49,886 bases of DNA from Clostridia bacterium (GTDB taxonomy: Bacteria > Bacillota > Clostridia > Oscillospirales > Acutalibacteraceae), in contig JAFUNA010000001.1 of NCBI GenBank assembly GCA_017473165.1, forward strand, positions 1-49,886, given 5' to 3'. A program made the position numbers and the translations under genes. Positions 42,512 to 49,886 of the stretch are shown here, in pieces. Each line of letters opens with the position of its first letter. Within the stretch, counting starts at the first letter, position 1. The notes under the pieces were generated by a model. The model was given only the letters and a program-made list of their open reading frames with translations. It was not told where the DNA came from and searched no databases.

Positions 42512-43561
42512 ATGGAAATTATTAAGGTTAATGCGTCAAAGGAATATGAGGTTGTAATCGGCAGCGGAATTCTTTCGGAGCTTGGCGAAAGATGTGCTTC
42601 TCTGCTCGGTAAGGGCAGGGCAGTTATCGTAACCGACAGCAATGTTAAGGAATATTGGCTCGACGAAACAAAAAAGAGCCTTCAGCTTGCGGGAATTCAG
42701 ACTTCGGTTTTCGTTTTCCCTGCGGGAGAGGAGTCCAAAAGCAAGGAAACTCTTTTTGAGCTTATTGAATTCATGGCTGAAAACCGTCTTACCCGCAGCG
42801 ACTTTGCCGTTGCTCTGGGCGGCGGAGTAACGGGCGATATGACGGGGCTTGCGGCATCACTTTATCTTCGTGGCATTCCCTTTGTGCAGGTGCCCACAAC
42901 CCTTCTTGCGGCGGTTGATTCGTCTGTCGGCGGCAAAACGGCGGTTAACCTCAAAGCGGGCAAAAATCTTATGGGCGCATTCTATCAGCCCGAGCTCGTG
43001 CTCTGCGACACACGCACCCTTGACACGCTCTCCGACGAAATTTTTGCCGACGGAATGGCGGAGGTCATCAAATACGGCGTGATTTTTGACAGAGAATTGT
43101 TTGACAGGGTCAAGGGCGGCAATGTAAAATCTGATATAGAGAAAATCATCGCAAGATGCGTTGAGCTTAAAAGAGATGTTGTTGCAAGGGATGAATTCGA
43201 CAAGGGCGACCGTCAGCTGCTCAATTTCGGACACACCATGGCTCATTCAATCGAAAAATGCAGCAATTTTGAAATTTCCCACGGAAGTGCCGTTGCAATC
43301 GGCATGGTCATTGCCGCAAAGGCAAGTGCAAAGCTCGGCTGGAGCGATGAGGACTGCACCGCAGAAATCATGAATGCAAACAAGAACAATAATCTCCCCA
43401 CCGAGTGCGGATTTGCACCCAATGACCTTGCAGACGTTGCCCTTTCCGACAAAAAACGCACGGGCGGCACAATCAATTTCGTTGTGCCCGAGGTTATGGG
43501 CAGATGTGTTTTGAAGAAAATACCTGTTGAAACGCTTTATAAAATTGCGGAGTGTAAATAA
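42512..43561 (+). CDS. aroB: 3-dehydroquinate synthase
   Basis: Second shikimate step, NAD- and metal-dependent cyclisation of DAHP. The 349 residues contain GRAVIVTDSNV, the nucleotide-binding GGGVTGDMTGLAASLYLRGI, PTTLLAAVDSSVGGKTAVN, LLNFGHTMAHSIE (metal ligands) and ISHGSAVAIGM. All catalytic residues I can check are present. The stop is immediately followed by the aroA start. Confidence 0.96.
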   Translation: MEIIKVNASKEYEVVIGSGILSELGERCASLLGKGRAVIVTDSNVKEYWLDETKKSLQLAGIQTSVFVFPAGEESKSKETLFELIEFMAENRLTRSDFAVALGGGVTGDMTGLAASLYLRGIPFVQVPTTLLAAVDSSVGGKTAVNLKAGKNLMGAFYQPELVLCDTRTLDTLSDEIFADGMAEVIKYGVIFDRELFDRVKGGNVKSDIEKIIARCVELKRDVVARDEFDKGDRQLLNFGHTMAHSIEKCSNFEISHGSAVAIGMVIAAKASAKLGWSDEDCTAEIMNANKNNNLPTECGFAPNDLADVALSDKKRTGGTINFVVPEVMGRCVLKKIPVETLYKIAECK

Positions 43562-44791
43562 ATGGACATAAAAATAACACCTGCTCCGATTTCGGGCAGG
43601 ATTGAGGGAATCGCCTCAAAATCCTTTGCACACAGGGCGTTGATTTGTGCCTGCCTTGCAAAGGGCGAGAGCCGAATAAAAATAAATACAACCTCTGCGG
43701 ATATCGAGGCAACGGTTTCGTGCCTTGAAAATCTGGGTGCGAAAATCGAAAAAAAAGGTGATATTTATACTGTTTTACCCATCGCAAACGCTCCCGGCTC
43801 CGCCGTTATAAACTGCAACGAAAGCGGCTCAACTCTGCGTTTTCTTTTGCCCGTTGTTGCGGCACTCGGCATCAAAACCGAAATCAACGCTTCGGGCAGA
43901 CTTCCCGAAAGACCTCTTTCGCCCCTCAAAGAGGAGCTTATCAGAATGGGTGCGGAAATTTCCGACTTGTTTCCTCTTGCCGTTTCGGGCAGGCTCAATT
44001 CGGGCGAATTCACAATGCGTGGCGATGTCAGCTCGCAGTTTGTGACGGGTCTGCTCATGGCTCTTTCTTATCTCGGCGGCGGAAAAATCAATTTGCTGCC
44101 TCCCGTACAGTCCCGACCCTATATTGACATAACTCTGCAGGTCCTGAAGCGTTTCGGGGCGGACATTAAAGAAGAAAATAATACTTTTTATATAAAAAAT
44201 GCAGACCTTCACGGCTGCGATTTCACCGTTGAAGCCGACTGGTCAAATGCCGCATTCCCTCTTTGCATGGGTGCAGAGGTTTCGGGTCTTGACCCCGACT
44301 CAACCCAGGGTGACAAGGCAATTATTGATGTTCTGAATAAAATGGGTGCGGTTATAACCGAAAATAACGGCTGCTTCAAAGCCGATGTTTCTGCTCTTTA
44401 CGGCTGCAGAATCGATGCGTCGGATATTCCCGATGCGGTGCCCGTTATTGCGGCGGTTGCGGCAACGGCAGAGGGCGAAACCGTGATTTACAACGCAGAA
44501 CGCCTTCGTCTGAAAGAAAGCGACAGAATTCAGACAACCGCCCACATGATTCGTGCGCTGGGCGGCGTAATTGCCGAAACCGATGACGGTCTGATTATCA
44601 AAGGCAAAAAAATTCTTGACGGCGGCGAAACTCCGTCATTCAATGACCACAGAATTGCCATGGCGGCGGCGGTTGCGGCTTGCAGCTGCAAGGGTGACGT
44701 GATTATCCGTCAGGCGGAAGCGGTCAATAAATCATACCCCGCATTTTTTGATGACTATAACAAACTGGGAGGTAATGCCCGTGTCCTGTAA
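43562..44791 (+). CDS. aroA: 3-phosphoshikimate 1-carboxyvinyltransferase (EPSP synthase)
   Basis: Joins shikimate 3-phosphate and PEP. The 409 residues carry SKSFAHRALICACLA (lysine and PEP-binding region), NCNESGSTLRFLLPVVAALG, GDVSSQFVTGLLMALSYLGG and RLRLKESDRIQTTAHMIRALGG. The NESGSTLRF motif has Ser where class I enzymes have a Gly (NAGTAMRP), so it is of the class II type, often little affected by glyphosate; that property is inferred. Starts directly after the aroB stop; ends inside aroC. Confidence 0.96.
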   Translation: MDIKITPAPISGRIEGIASKSFAHRALICACLAKGESRIKINTTSADIEATVSCLENLGAKIEKKGDIYTVLPIANAPGSAVINCNESGSTLRFLLPVVAALGIKTEINASGRLPERPLSPLKEELIRMGAEISDLFPLAVSGRLNSGEFTMRGDVSSQFVTGLLMALSYLGGGKINLLPPVQSRPYIDITLQVLKRFGADIKEENNTFYIKNADLHGCDFTVEADWSNAAFPLCMGAEVSGLDPDSTQGDKAIIDVLNKMGAVITENNGCFKADVSALYGCRIDASDIPDAVPVIAAVAATAEGETVIYNAERLRLKESDRIQTTAHMIRALGGVIAETDDGLIIKGKKILDGGETPSFNDHRIAMAAAVAACSCKGDVIIRQAEAVNKSYPAFFDDYNKLGGNARVL

Positions 44792-45854
44792 TTTCGGAAA
44801 CGACATAAAATTAACAATTTTCGGTCAGTCCCATTCCGAGGCAATCGGAGCGGTGATTGACGGTCTGCCCGCAGGCTTCGAGATTGATTTTGAAAAGGTT
44901 GCGGCATTCATGGCAAGGCGTGCTCCCGGTCAAAACGACCTTTCAACCCCCCGAAAAGAGGCTGATGCGGTTAAAATTCTTTCGGGCATCGTTGACGGCA
45001 AAACCTGCGGTGCACCGATTTGTGCGATAATCGAAAACACAAATACCCGCTCGGGGGATTACGATAAGCTCAAAAGCGTGCCCCGACCCGCTCACAGCGA
45101 TTTTGCCGCATTCATGAAGCATAACGGCTTCAACGATATCCGAGGCGGCGGAAATTTCAGCGGCAGACTTACCGCACCGCTCTGCTTTGCGGGAGCGGTT
45201 TGTATGCAGCTTCTCGAAAGCAAGGGCATCCGTATCGGTGCACACATCGCATCAATCGGCAAAACAGCCGATGAAAAATTCGATGCGGTCAATGTAAATT
45301 CAGCCGATTTTGACAAAATTCTCGCAAAGCCCTTCCCCGTTATCGACGATAAGCAGGGCGAATATATGAGAAAAGAAATATATGATGCCAAGGAAAACGG
45401 CGATTCCGTTGGCGGCATAATCGAATGTGCGGTTGTCGGAATGCCTGCCGGCATAGGCGACCCGATTTTTGACGGACTTGAAAACCGAATAAGTGCCGCA
45501 GTTTTCGGAATTCCCGCAGTCAAGGGAATCGAATTCGGTGCGGGCTTTGAGTCAAGCCGAATGCTCGGCAGCGAAAACAACGATGATTTCATCTGCGAAA
45601 ACGGCGAAATTAGAACCGAAACCAACAACCACGGCGGAATTCTTGGCGGAATTTCCTCGGGAATGCCCGTTATTTTCAGATGTGCGATAAAGCCTACCCC
45701 CTCAATCGCAAAGGAGCAGAAATCGGTCAACATCATGTCGGGCGAAGCCGAAAGGCTTGTTATCGGCGGCAGACATGACCCCTGCATCGTGCCCAGAGCC
45801 GTGCCCTGCGTTGAGGCTGCGGCGGCGATTGTTATTGCAGATTATATTTTTTAA
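44781..45854 (+). CDS. aroC: Chorismate synthase
   Basis: Last step to chorismate, using reduced FMN. I start it at GTG 44781 (357 residues, MSCNFGNDIKLTIFGQSHSE), 8 bp after GGGAGG; an ATG at 44775 is only 2 bp from that site. Motifs: GQSHSEAIGAVIDGLPAG, MARRAPGQNDLSTPR, PRPAHSDFAA, RGGGNFSGRLTAPLCFAGA and TNNHGGILGGISSGMP. It overlaps the end of aroA by 11 bp, so translation is coupled. Confidence 0.95.
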   Translation: MSCNFGNDIKLTIFGQSHSEAIGAVIDGLPAGFEIDFEKVAAFMARRAPGQNDLSTPRKEADAVKILSGIVDGKTCGAPICAIIENTNTRSGDYDKLKSVPRPAHSDFAAFMKHNGFNDIRGGGNFSGRLTAPLCFAGAVCMQLLESKGIRIGAHIASIGKTADEKFDAVNVNSADFDKILAKPFPVIDDKQGEYMRKEIYDAKENGDSVGGIIECAVVGMPAGIGDPIFDGLENRISAAVFGIPAVKGIEFGAGFESSRMLGSENNDDFICENGEIRTETNNHGGILGGISSGMPVIFRCAIKPTPSIAKEQKSVNIMSGEAERLVIGGRHDPCIVPRAVPCVEAAAAIVIADYIF

Positions 45855-45866
45855 GCTGGTGTGAAA

Positions 45867-47003
45867 ATGGATATCAAGGATTTAAGAAACGAAATAGATT
45901 CAATCGACAGGGAGCTGACAGCCCTTTTTCAAAAAAGAATGGCGGTTGCGGCAGAGGTTGCGAAATACAAGCAGGAAAGAAATCTGCCTGTTTTCAACAA
46001 GGAGCGTGAGCGTGAGGTGCTCAACTCCGTAACGGCAAGCGTGCCTGCTCAGCTTGAGGGCTACACTAAAACTCTTTACGAAACAATTTTCAACGTCAGC
46101 CGCTCATATCAGAAAAAGCTGATTAAACCCCAGTCACCCGTGTCAAAAATGATTGCGGATGTTACCGTACAGACTCCCTGCGAAAGACCCTCCAGAGCGG
46201 TTGTTGCCTGTCAGGGCGTCGAGGGAGCTTATTCCCAGTTTGCCTGCGACAAGATGTTTGCCTATCCCTCAATTGTCTATTGCAGAGGCTTTGAGGATGT
46301 TTTCAAGGCGGTTGACAGCGGACTTTGCCGCTACGGTGTTTTGCCCGTTGAAAACAGCACTGCAGGTACGGTCAACAAGGTATATGACCTTATGAAGGAG
46401 CATAAATTCTATATTGTTCACAGTCTTAAGCTTTTCATAAGGCACGCTCTGCTTGCTCCCGAGGGCGTGAAAATTGAGGATATCAAGGAGGTTTTCTCCC
46501 ACGAGCAGGCAATAAATCAATGCTCCGAATTCCTTGCAAAGCTCGGTGTTAAGATTACTTCCTGCGAAAATACCGCCGTTGCGGCGAAAATGGTTGCGGA
46601 AAGCGGCAGAAAGGACTGTGCATCAATCGGCTCAAAGGACGGTGCGGCACAGTACGGGCTCAACGCACTCAAAACGGGAATTCAGAACACAGACAACAAC
46701 TACACCCGTTTTATCTGCATTTCAAAGAAGCCCGAAATCTATCCGGGTGCAAAAAAGACCAGCTTCATGATGACAATTCCTCATGAACCCGGTTCGCTTT
46801 ATAATATTCTTTCAAGATTTGCCGCCCTCGGACTCAACATGACAAAGCTTGAATCCCGACCCATTCCCGGCAGCAATTTTGAATTCATGTTCTATTTTGA
46901 TATCGATGCCTCGGTTTATTCCGACAGTCTGAAGGCTCTTTTCAGCGAGCTCGAAAACGATGCGGAGCAGTTCAGCTATCTGGGCAGCTATACGGAGGAG
47001 TAG
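45867..47003 (+). CDS. pheA: Bifunctional chorismate mutase / prephenate dehydratase
   Basis: Turns chorismate to prephenate and then phenylpyruvate. I use ATG 45867 (378 residues); a GTG 6 bp earlier is possible. Residues 1-90 are the helical AroQ-type mutase (DLRNEIDSIDRELTALFQKR, VFNKEREREVL). Residues about 112-290 are the dehydratase with GVEGAYSQFA, VLPVENSTAGTV and the active-site NYTRFICIS. The C terminus is an ACT domain with LESRPIPGSNFEFMFYFD, the phenylalanine-binding ESRP motif, so feedback inhibition by Phe is expected. It supplies the mutase step for tyrA as well. Confidence 0.95.
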   Translation: MDIKDLRNEIDSIDRELTALFQKRMAVAAEVAKYKQERNLPVFNKEREREVLNSVTASVPAQLEGYTKTLYETIFNVSRSYQKKLIKPQSPVSKMIADVTVQTPCERPSRAVVACQGVEGAYSQFACDKMFAYPSIVYCRGFEDVFKAVDSGLCRYGVLPVENSTAGTVNKVYDLMKEHKFYIVHSLKLFIRHALLAPEGVKIEDIKEVFSHEQAINQCSEFLAKLGVKITSCENTAVAAKMVAESGRKDCASIGSKDGAAQYGLNALKTGIQNTDNNYTRFICISKKPEIYPGAKKTSFMMTIPHEPGSLYNILSRFAALGLNMTKLESRPIPGSNFEFMFYFDIDASVYSDSLKALFSELENDAEQFSYLGSYTEE

Positions 47004-47006
47004 TCT

Positions 47007-48227
47007 ATGTTTGGTCTTTTAGGCAGAAAGCTCGGGCATTCGCTCTCTCCCGAAATTCATGCAAAGCTCTGCGATTATGAATACAAGCTTTATCCCACCG
47101 AGCCCGAAAACCTTGACGAATTCTTTTCAAACAAGGCTTTGAAGGCGTTCAATGTTACGATTCCCTATAAAATCGAAGCCTTTAACCGCTGTGCGGAGCG
47201 TTCCGAAACTGCGGAAAAGGTCGGCAGCGTAAACACCGTTGTCCGCCGTTCTGACGGCACTCTTTTCGGCGATAACACCGATTATTTCGGCTTCAGTTAT
47301 ATGGCGAAAAAGTGCGGCTGCGATTTCAAGGGCAAAAAAGTCCTCATTCTCGGCTCGGGCGGTGCAAGTCTGACCGTCCGCCACGTTGCAAACGATGAGG
47401 GAGCAAGGGAAACCGTTGTTGTTTCACGCTCCGGCGAGGATAACTATGAGAATATCAGCCGCCATTACGATGCGGACATAATCGTCAACACAACTCCCGT
47501 AGGAATGTATCCCAACAACGGCGAAAGGCTCATTGACCTTTCAAAATTCACAAAATGCAAAAAGGCTCTTGATTTGATTTATAACCCCGCACGCACCGTG
47601 TTTCTGCTTGATGCACAGCGGCTCGGAATTGACTGCATAAACGGGCTTTATATGCTTGTTGCACAGGCACTCCGTGCTGCCGAAATTTTTACGGACAAAA
47701 AAATCCCCCTTGAAAAGATTGATGAAATCTATGAGGAAATCATAAAAGAGCAGAAAAACATTGTGCTTGTGGGAATGCCCGGCTGCGGAAAATCGACCCT
47801 TGCGGCACTTATTTCAAAGAAAACAGGCAGAATTTGCATTGACACCGACTCAATTGTTGAGGAATCGGGCGAAAAAATTCCCGATATTTTCGCAAAATAC
47901 GGTGAAGCCGAATTCCGACGTCGTGAAACCGAAGCGGTTAAGGCTGCGGGCAAGGACAAGGGAAAAATCATTGCAACGGGCGGCGGAGCAATTCTCAAGC
48001 CCGAAAACCGAATTGCTTTAAGAGAAAATTCAACCGTGATTTTCCTCAATGCACCCGTAAAAACCCTTGCAACCGACGGCAGACCTCTTTCAAAAAGTCC
48101 CGAAGCACTCGAAAAAATGCACGCCGAAAGGCTTCCGCTCTATCTTGAAGCGGCGGATTACACCGTTGAGGTTGACCCTGACCCCGAAATAACCTTAAGG
48201 AGGATTATGGAATGCGTATCCTTGTAA
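47007..48227 (+). CDS. Fused shikimate dehydrogenase - shikimate kinase
   Basis: Two shikimate steps in one 406-residue chain. Residues 1-245 are AroE: GRKLGHSLSPEIHAKL, NVTIPYK (catalytic Lys), DNTDYFGF (catalytic Asp) and the NADP-binding LILGSGGAS. Residues about 250-406 are AroK: LVGMPGCGKST (Walker A), IDTDSIVEESGEKIPDIFAKYGEAEFRRRE (shikimate-binding DxD and R), ATGGGAI and the lid-region RPLSKS. The kinase half looks complete. The lid has LATDGRPLSKS in place of the more usual arginine-led R.RPLL. The fusion brings consecutive reactions together and lets one gene serve both. It overlaps aroQ by 16 bp. Confidence 0.93.
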   Translation: MFGLLGRKLGHSLSPEIHAKLCDYEYKLYPTEPENLDEFFSNKALKAFNVTIPYKIEAFNRCAERSETAEKVGSVNTVVRRSDGTLFGDNTDYFGFSYMAKKCGCDFKGKKVLILGSGGASLTVRHVANDEGARETVVVSRSGEDNYENISRHYDADIIVNTTPVGMYPNNGERLIDLSKFTKCKKALDLIYNPARTVFLLDAQRLGIDCINGLYMLVAQALRAAEIFTDKKIPLEKIDEIYEEIIKEQKNIVLVGMPGCGKSTLAALISKKTGRICIDTDSIVEESGEKIPDIFAKYGEAEFRRRETEAVKAAGKDKGKIIATGGGAILKPENRIALRENSTVIFLNAPVKTLATDGRPLSKSPEALEKMHAERLPLYLEAADYTVEVDPDPEITLRRIMECVSL

Positions 48228-48640
48228 TAAACGGACCGAATATCAATATGCTCGGCATCAGAGAGCCCGGAATTTACGGCAGCTCAACCTATGCCGACCT
48301 TTGCAAAATGATTGAGATCTACGCCGCCGAAAAGGGTGTTGAGGTCAAGCTTTTTCAGTCCAACCACGAGGGCAGCATCGTTGATGAAATACAGGCGGCA
48401 TACCAAAAGTTTGACGGAATTGTCATAAATCCCGCCGCATATACTCACACAAGCGTAGCGATTCTTGATGCCCTCAAATCCGTTGCGATTCCCGCAGTTG
48501 AAATCCATATTTCCGATGTTACCAAAAGAGAGGATTTCAGACAGATTTCCTATGCGGGCATGGCTTGCAAAAAGTCATTTATCGGTCTGGGCTTTGACGG
48601 ATATCTGCGTGGAATTGACTGGCTGATTGATAATAATTGA
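48212..48640 (+). CDS. aroQ: Type II 3-dehydroquinate dehydratase
   Basis: Third shikimate step. The 142 residues begin MRILVINGPNINMLGIREPGIYG, with the catalytic Tyr of the flexible loop, followed by QSNHEGSIVDEIQ, VINPAAYTHTSVAILDAL and VEIHISDVTKREDFRQIS: all type II signatures. The ATG lies 9 bp after GGAGG inside the end of the aroE-aroK fusion. It is the last gene of the operon. The next promoter starts 9 bp after its stop; I see no separate terminator. Confidence 0.96.
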   Translation: MRILVINGPNINMLGIREPGIYGSSTYADLCKMIEIYAAEKGVEVKLFQSNHEGSIVDEIQAAYQKFDGIVINPAAYTHTSVAILDALKSVAIPAVEIHISDVTKREDFRQISYAGMACKKSFIGLGFDGYLRGIDWLIDNN

Positions 48641-48648
48641 AAAATATA

Positions 48649-48677
48649 TTGACATAATCAAAATTAACAGTTATAAT
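48649..48677 (+). promoter_or_regulatory. Promoter of the DUF1874-like gene with operator-like repeats
   Basis: TTGACA (48649-48654), 17 bp, TATAAT (48672-48677), perfect consensus. AATTAACA occurs at 48662-48669 and 48675-48682, and inverted TGTTAAT at 48697-48703, which could be a binding site for a regulator. Confidence 0.8.
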
Positions 48678-48730
48678 TAACATAATATAATAATTTTGTT
48701 AATATTATACAAAACAAGGAGGTTAAGATT

Positions 48731-49111
48731 ATGTCAAACAACGCATTACCGTTATTGCTTCTTGACAATGCTTCAATGAGCACGGTTATTAACGAAGGAG
48801 AATTCAAGGTATTTAACATGACCTTTGAGGAAGCCAAAGCAATTGTTGAAATGTATAGCGGCGAGGATGTTCTGCGCTGCTTCACGGGAGAGCTTCTCGA
48901 AGAAACTGTTTACAAATATCTTGACATCCGCGGGCAGCATTTTGAATACAAGAAAATTCTTGATATGCGTCCCGGTCAGCACGCAATTGTTTTCAAGACC
49001 TACGTAACTCCTTCGGAAACAACGCCCGTTATCAAAACAAAATATGATTCCGAGGCAAAGAAAATTCAGAATATCTATATTTATTGCCAGCACGTTGTAC
49101 GAATGGCATAA
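48731..49111 (+). CDS. Small protein resembling the STIV-B116/DUF1874 family
   Basis: The 126 residues start at an ATG after AAGGAGG. The layout follows the DUF1874 (STIV-B116-like) fold: a strand with a turn (NEGEFKVFNMT), a helix with TFEEAKAIVEMYSG, a second helix VLRCFTGELLEETVYKYLDI, and the strand RPGQHAIVFKTYV, where family members have GQxALVF. Some archaeal viral members (AcrIII-1) are ring nucleases that destroy cyclic oligoadenylate; they use a His in an IGH motif, which here reads FTG. So a ring-nuclease role is not supported. The similarity is by eye and modest. It has its own strong promoter and terminator. Confidence 0.5.
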   Translation: MSNNALPLLLLDNASMSTVINEGEFKVFNMTFEEAKAIVEMYSGEDVLRCFTGELLEETVYKYLDIRGQHFEYKKILDMRPGQHAIVFKTYVTPSETTPVIKTKYDSEAKKIQNIYIYCQHVVRMA

Positions 49112-49123
49112 AAGCAAAAAATT

Positions 49124-49149
49124 ACGGAGCATCCGCTTGGATGCTCCGT
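49124..49149 (+). terminator. Terminator after the DUF1874-like gene
   Basis: ACGGAGCATCC (49124-49134), loop GCTT, GGATGCTCCGT (49139-49149), followed by TTTGC, with A-rich sequence before it. The stretch to 49294 shows nothing else. Confidence 0.8.
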
Positions 49150-49294
49150 TTTGCATAATATGTGATTGCTTCGCCGTCAAAAACAGGCAGTCAGTTCACT
49201 ATATTTATTCTTTGGAGTTTGGACTTTCATACTGTTCCCTACTATTGAATAAAACAGCAGAAATCATTTTAATTAAAAGATACTCACTATTAAA

Positions 49295-49816
49295 TTAATC
49301 GTGCAGTTCAGCAATACCTTCAGTAGCAGAAATTTTATATAGAAATTCGCCATAAAGATATCCATATGAACTGTTTGGATTAGGATTCACTGTCAGTGTA
49401 TGCAGAGCAATTGCTCGTATTCCCAACTCTTCGGGATTAAAAGAATTATCCGTTTCGACTACTACAGAAAAACCATAAATACCTTTTGATGTGATAATTA
49501 TATAATCTTGGTCATTTTGTTTTACAGAATTTCCGTTTCCGTCATTCTCGTAATATCCACCAAATTTTTTCCAAGAGATACTTTCAATATCACCTTCGAT
49601 ACAAGAAAGCATTTTGTTTATTTCTCCGGTGAGGTCATCGTAATTGTCTTTAATGTTTTTACACATTACCGCTTCCATTGCAGATGCATCCTTGTTTTCA
49701 ACTGCGTATATTACTGCTTCTGCAACTTCTTCGTTGCTGACAATCTTCTTTTCTTCAAAAAACGGGAAAATGGTCATTAAAATGGACATAATAAATGCAA
49801 TAATTCTTTCTAACAT
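49295..49816 (-). CDS. Exported DUF5104-like protein
   Basis: The 173 residues have a hydrophobic N terminus (IIAFIMSILMTIFPFF) that could be a signal or anchor. Helices with VAEAVIYAVENKDASAMEAVMC and DDLTGEINKMLSCIEGDIESISW follow, then strands with YIIITSKGIYGFSVVVET and a late NPEELGIRAIAL. This pattern of a helical start, an IESISW-like turn and a NTF2-like sheet fits DUF5104, a family of small Firmicutes exported proteins of unknown function. ATG at 49816 follows AGGAGG with 8 bp spacing. Family assignment is tentative. The remaining 70 bp to the window end hold no visible promoter. Confidence 0.65.
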   Translation of the reverse strand: MLERIIAFIMSILMTIFPFFEEKKIVSNEEVAEAVIYAVENKDASAMEAVMCKNIKDNYDDLTGEINKMLSCIEGDIESISWKKFGGYYENDGNGNSVKQNDQDYIIITSKGIYGFSVVVETDNSFNPEELGIRAIALHTLTVNPNPNSSYGYLYGEFLYKISATEGIAELHD

Positions 49817-49886
49817 ATTATTTGCCTCCTGTAAATGAAATTAAACTCGTCATAGGTTTATATTACCATTTTTATTTTGCTTTTTC

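Noticed and set aside
48731-49111. AcrIII-1-type ring nuclease or anti-CRISPR activity
   Set aside because: The catalytic histidine motif is not present and no CRISPR array or cas gene is in the window.

Overview
The window looks like a chromosomal segment of a gut-type Clostridia (Oscillospiraceae/Ruminococcaceae-like) bacterium. The evidence is the Firmicutes order rimP-nusA-rnpM-ylxQ-infB-rbfA-nrnA, strong AGGAGG ribosome sites, a BspA-like surface protein, a class B sortase, an ECF factor with a long Thr-rich tail, and short palindrome-rich intergenic repeats. The taxon is an inference from content; no rRNA gene is present.

Region 1 (1-7.7 kb, minus strand) is a V-type ATPase operon in the order E-DUF2764-A-B-D-I-K, followed by a K+ transporter of the KtrB/NtpJ family that runs off the window. 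The order is the Chlamydia/Bacteroidetes/spirochaete type. The Na+-binding residues of subunit K are conserved. A consensus promoter and a terminator-like leader hairpin precede it. Region 2 (7.7-10.1 kb, AT-rich) holds a decayed surface-protein fragment, a DUF4417 gene whose promoter carries a near-consensus Gram-positive SOS box, and the 3' half of a tRNA-Pro(UGG) gene, which marks the end of an integrated element.

Region 3 (10.1-17.9 kb) is a seven-gene minus-strand operon of envelope and zinc-ribbon proteins (two lipoproteins, a DUF6935-like protein, a TPM protein, two zinc-ribbon proteins and a 52-residue membrane peptide). A membrane-bound LuxR-type regulator faces it. The region ends in a second copy of the integration scar, which suggests two islands stacked at one tRNA-Pro gene. 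Region 4 (18-28.6 kb) has a 1291-residue BspA-like leucine-rich-repeat protein, a membrane-tethered ECF sigma factor, a glycogen branching enzyme, a DUF2238 membrane protein and a secreted metallophosphoesterase.

Region 5 (28.6-34.8 kb, minus) is the transcription/translation operon rimP to nrnA with a leader hairpin. Region 6 (34.9-40.4 kb) has a metal-dependent hydrolase, a YfbR-like nucleotidase, and an operon of a TPR protein, a DUF4037 nucleotidyltransferase, a zinc-ribbon/pseudokinase/class B sortase fusion and a nicotinamidase-like hydrolase.

Region 7 (40.4-48.6 kb, plus) is an eight-gene shikimate, Phe and Tyr operon: aroF-tyrA-aroB-aroA-aroC-pheA-aroE/aroK fusion-aroQ. It is led by a 17-residue peptide ending in a run of Tyr and Phe codons, with complete 1:2, 2:3 and 3:4 pairings of a ribosome-mediated attenuator. 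The window closes with a small protein resembling the STIV-B116/DUF1874 family and a DUF5104-like protein.

The strongest candidates for something new are the pseudokinase-sortase fusion with its TPR/nucleotidyltransferase neighbours, the sigma-factor/receptor fusion, the aro attenuator, and the tandem tRNA-Pro islands with their SOS-controlled DUF4417 gene. All calls are by eye; no database search was possible.
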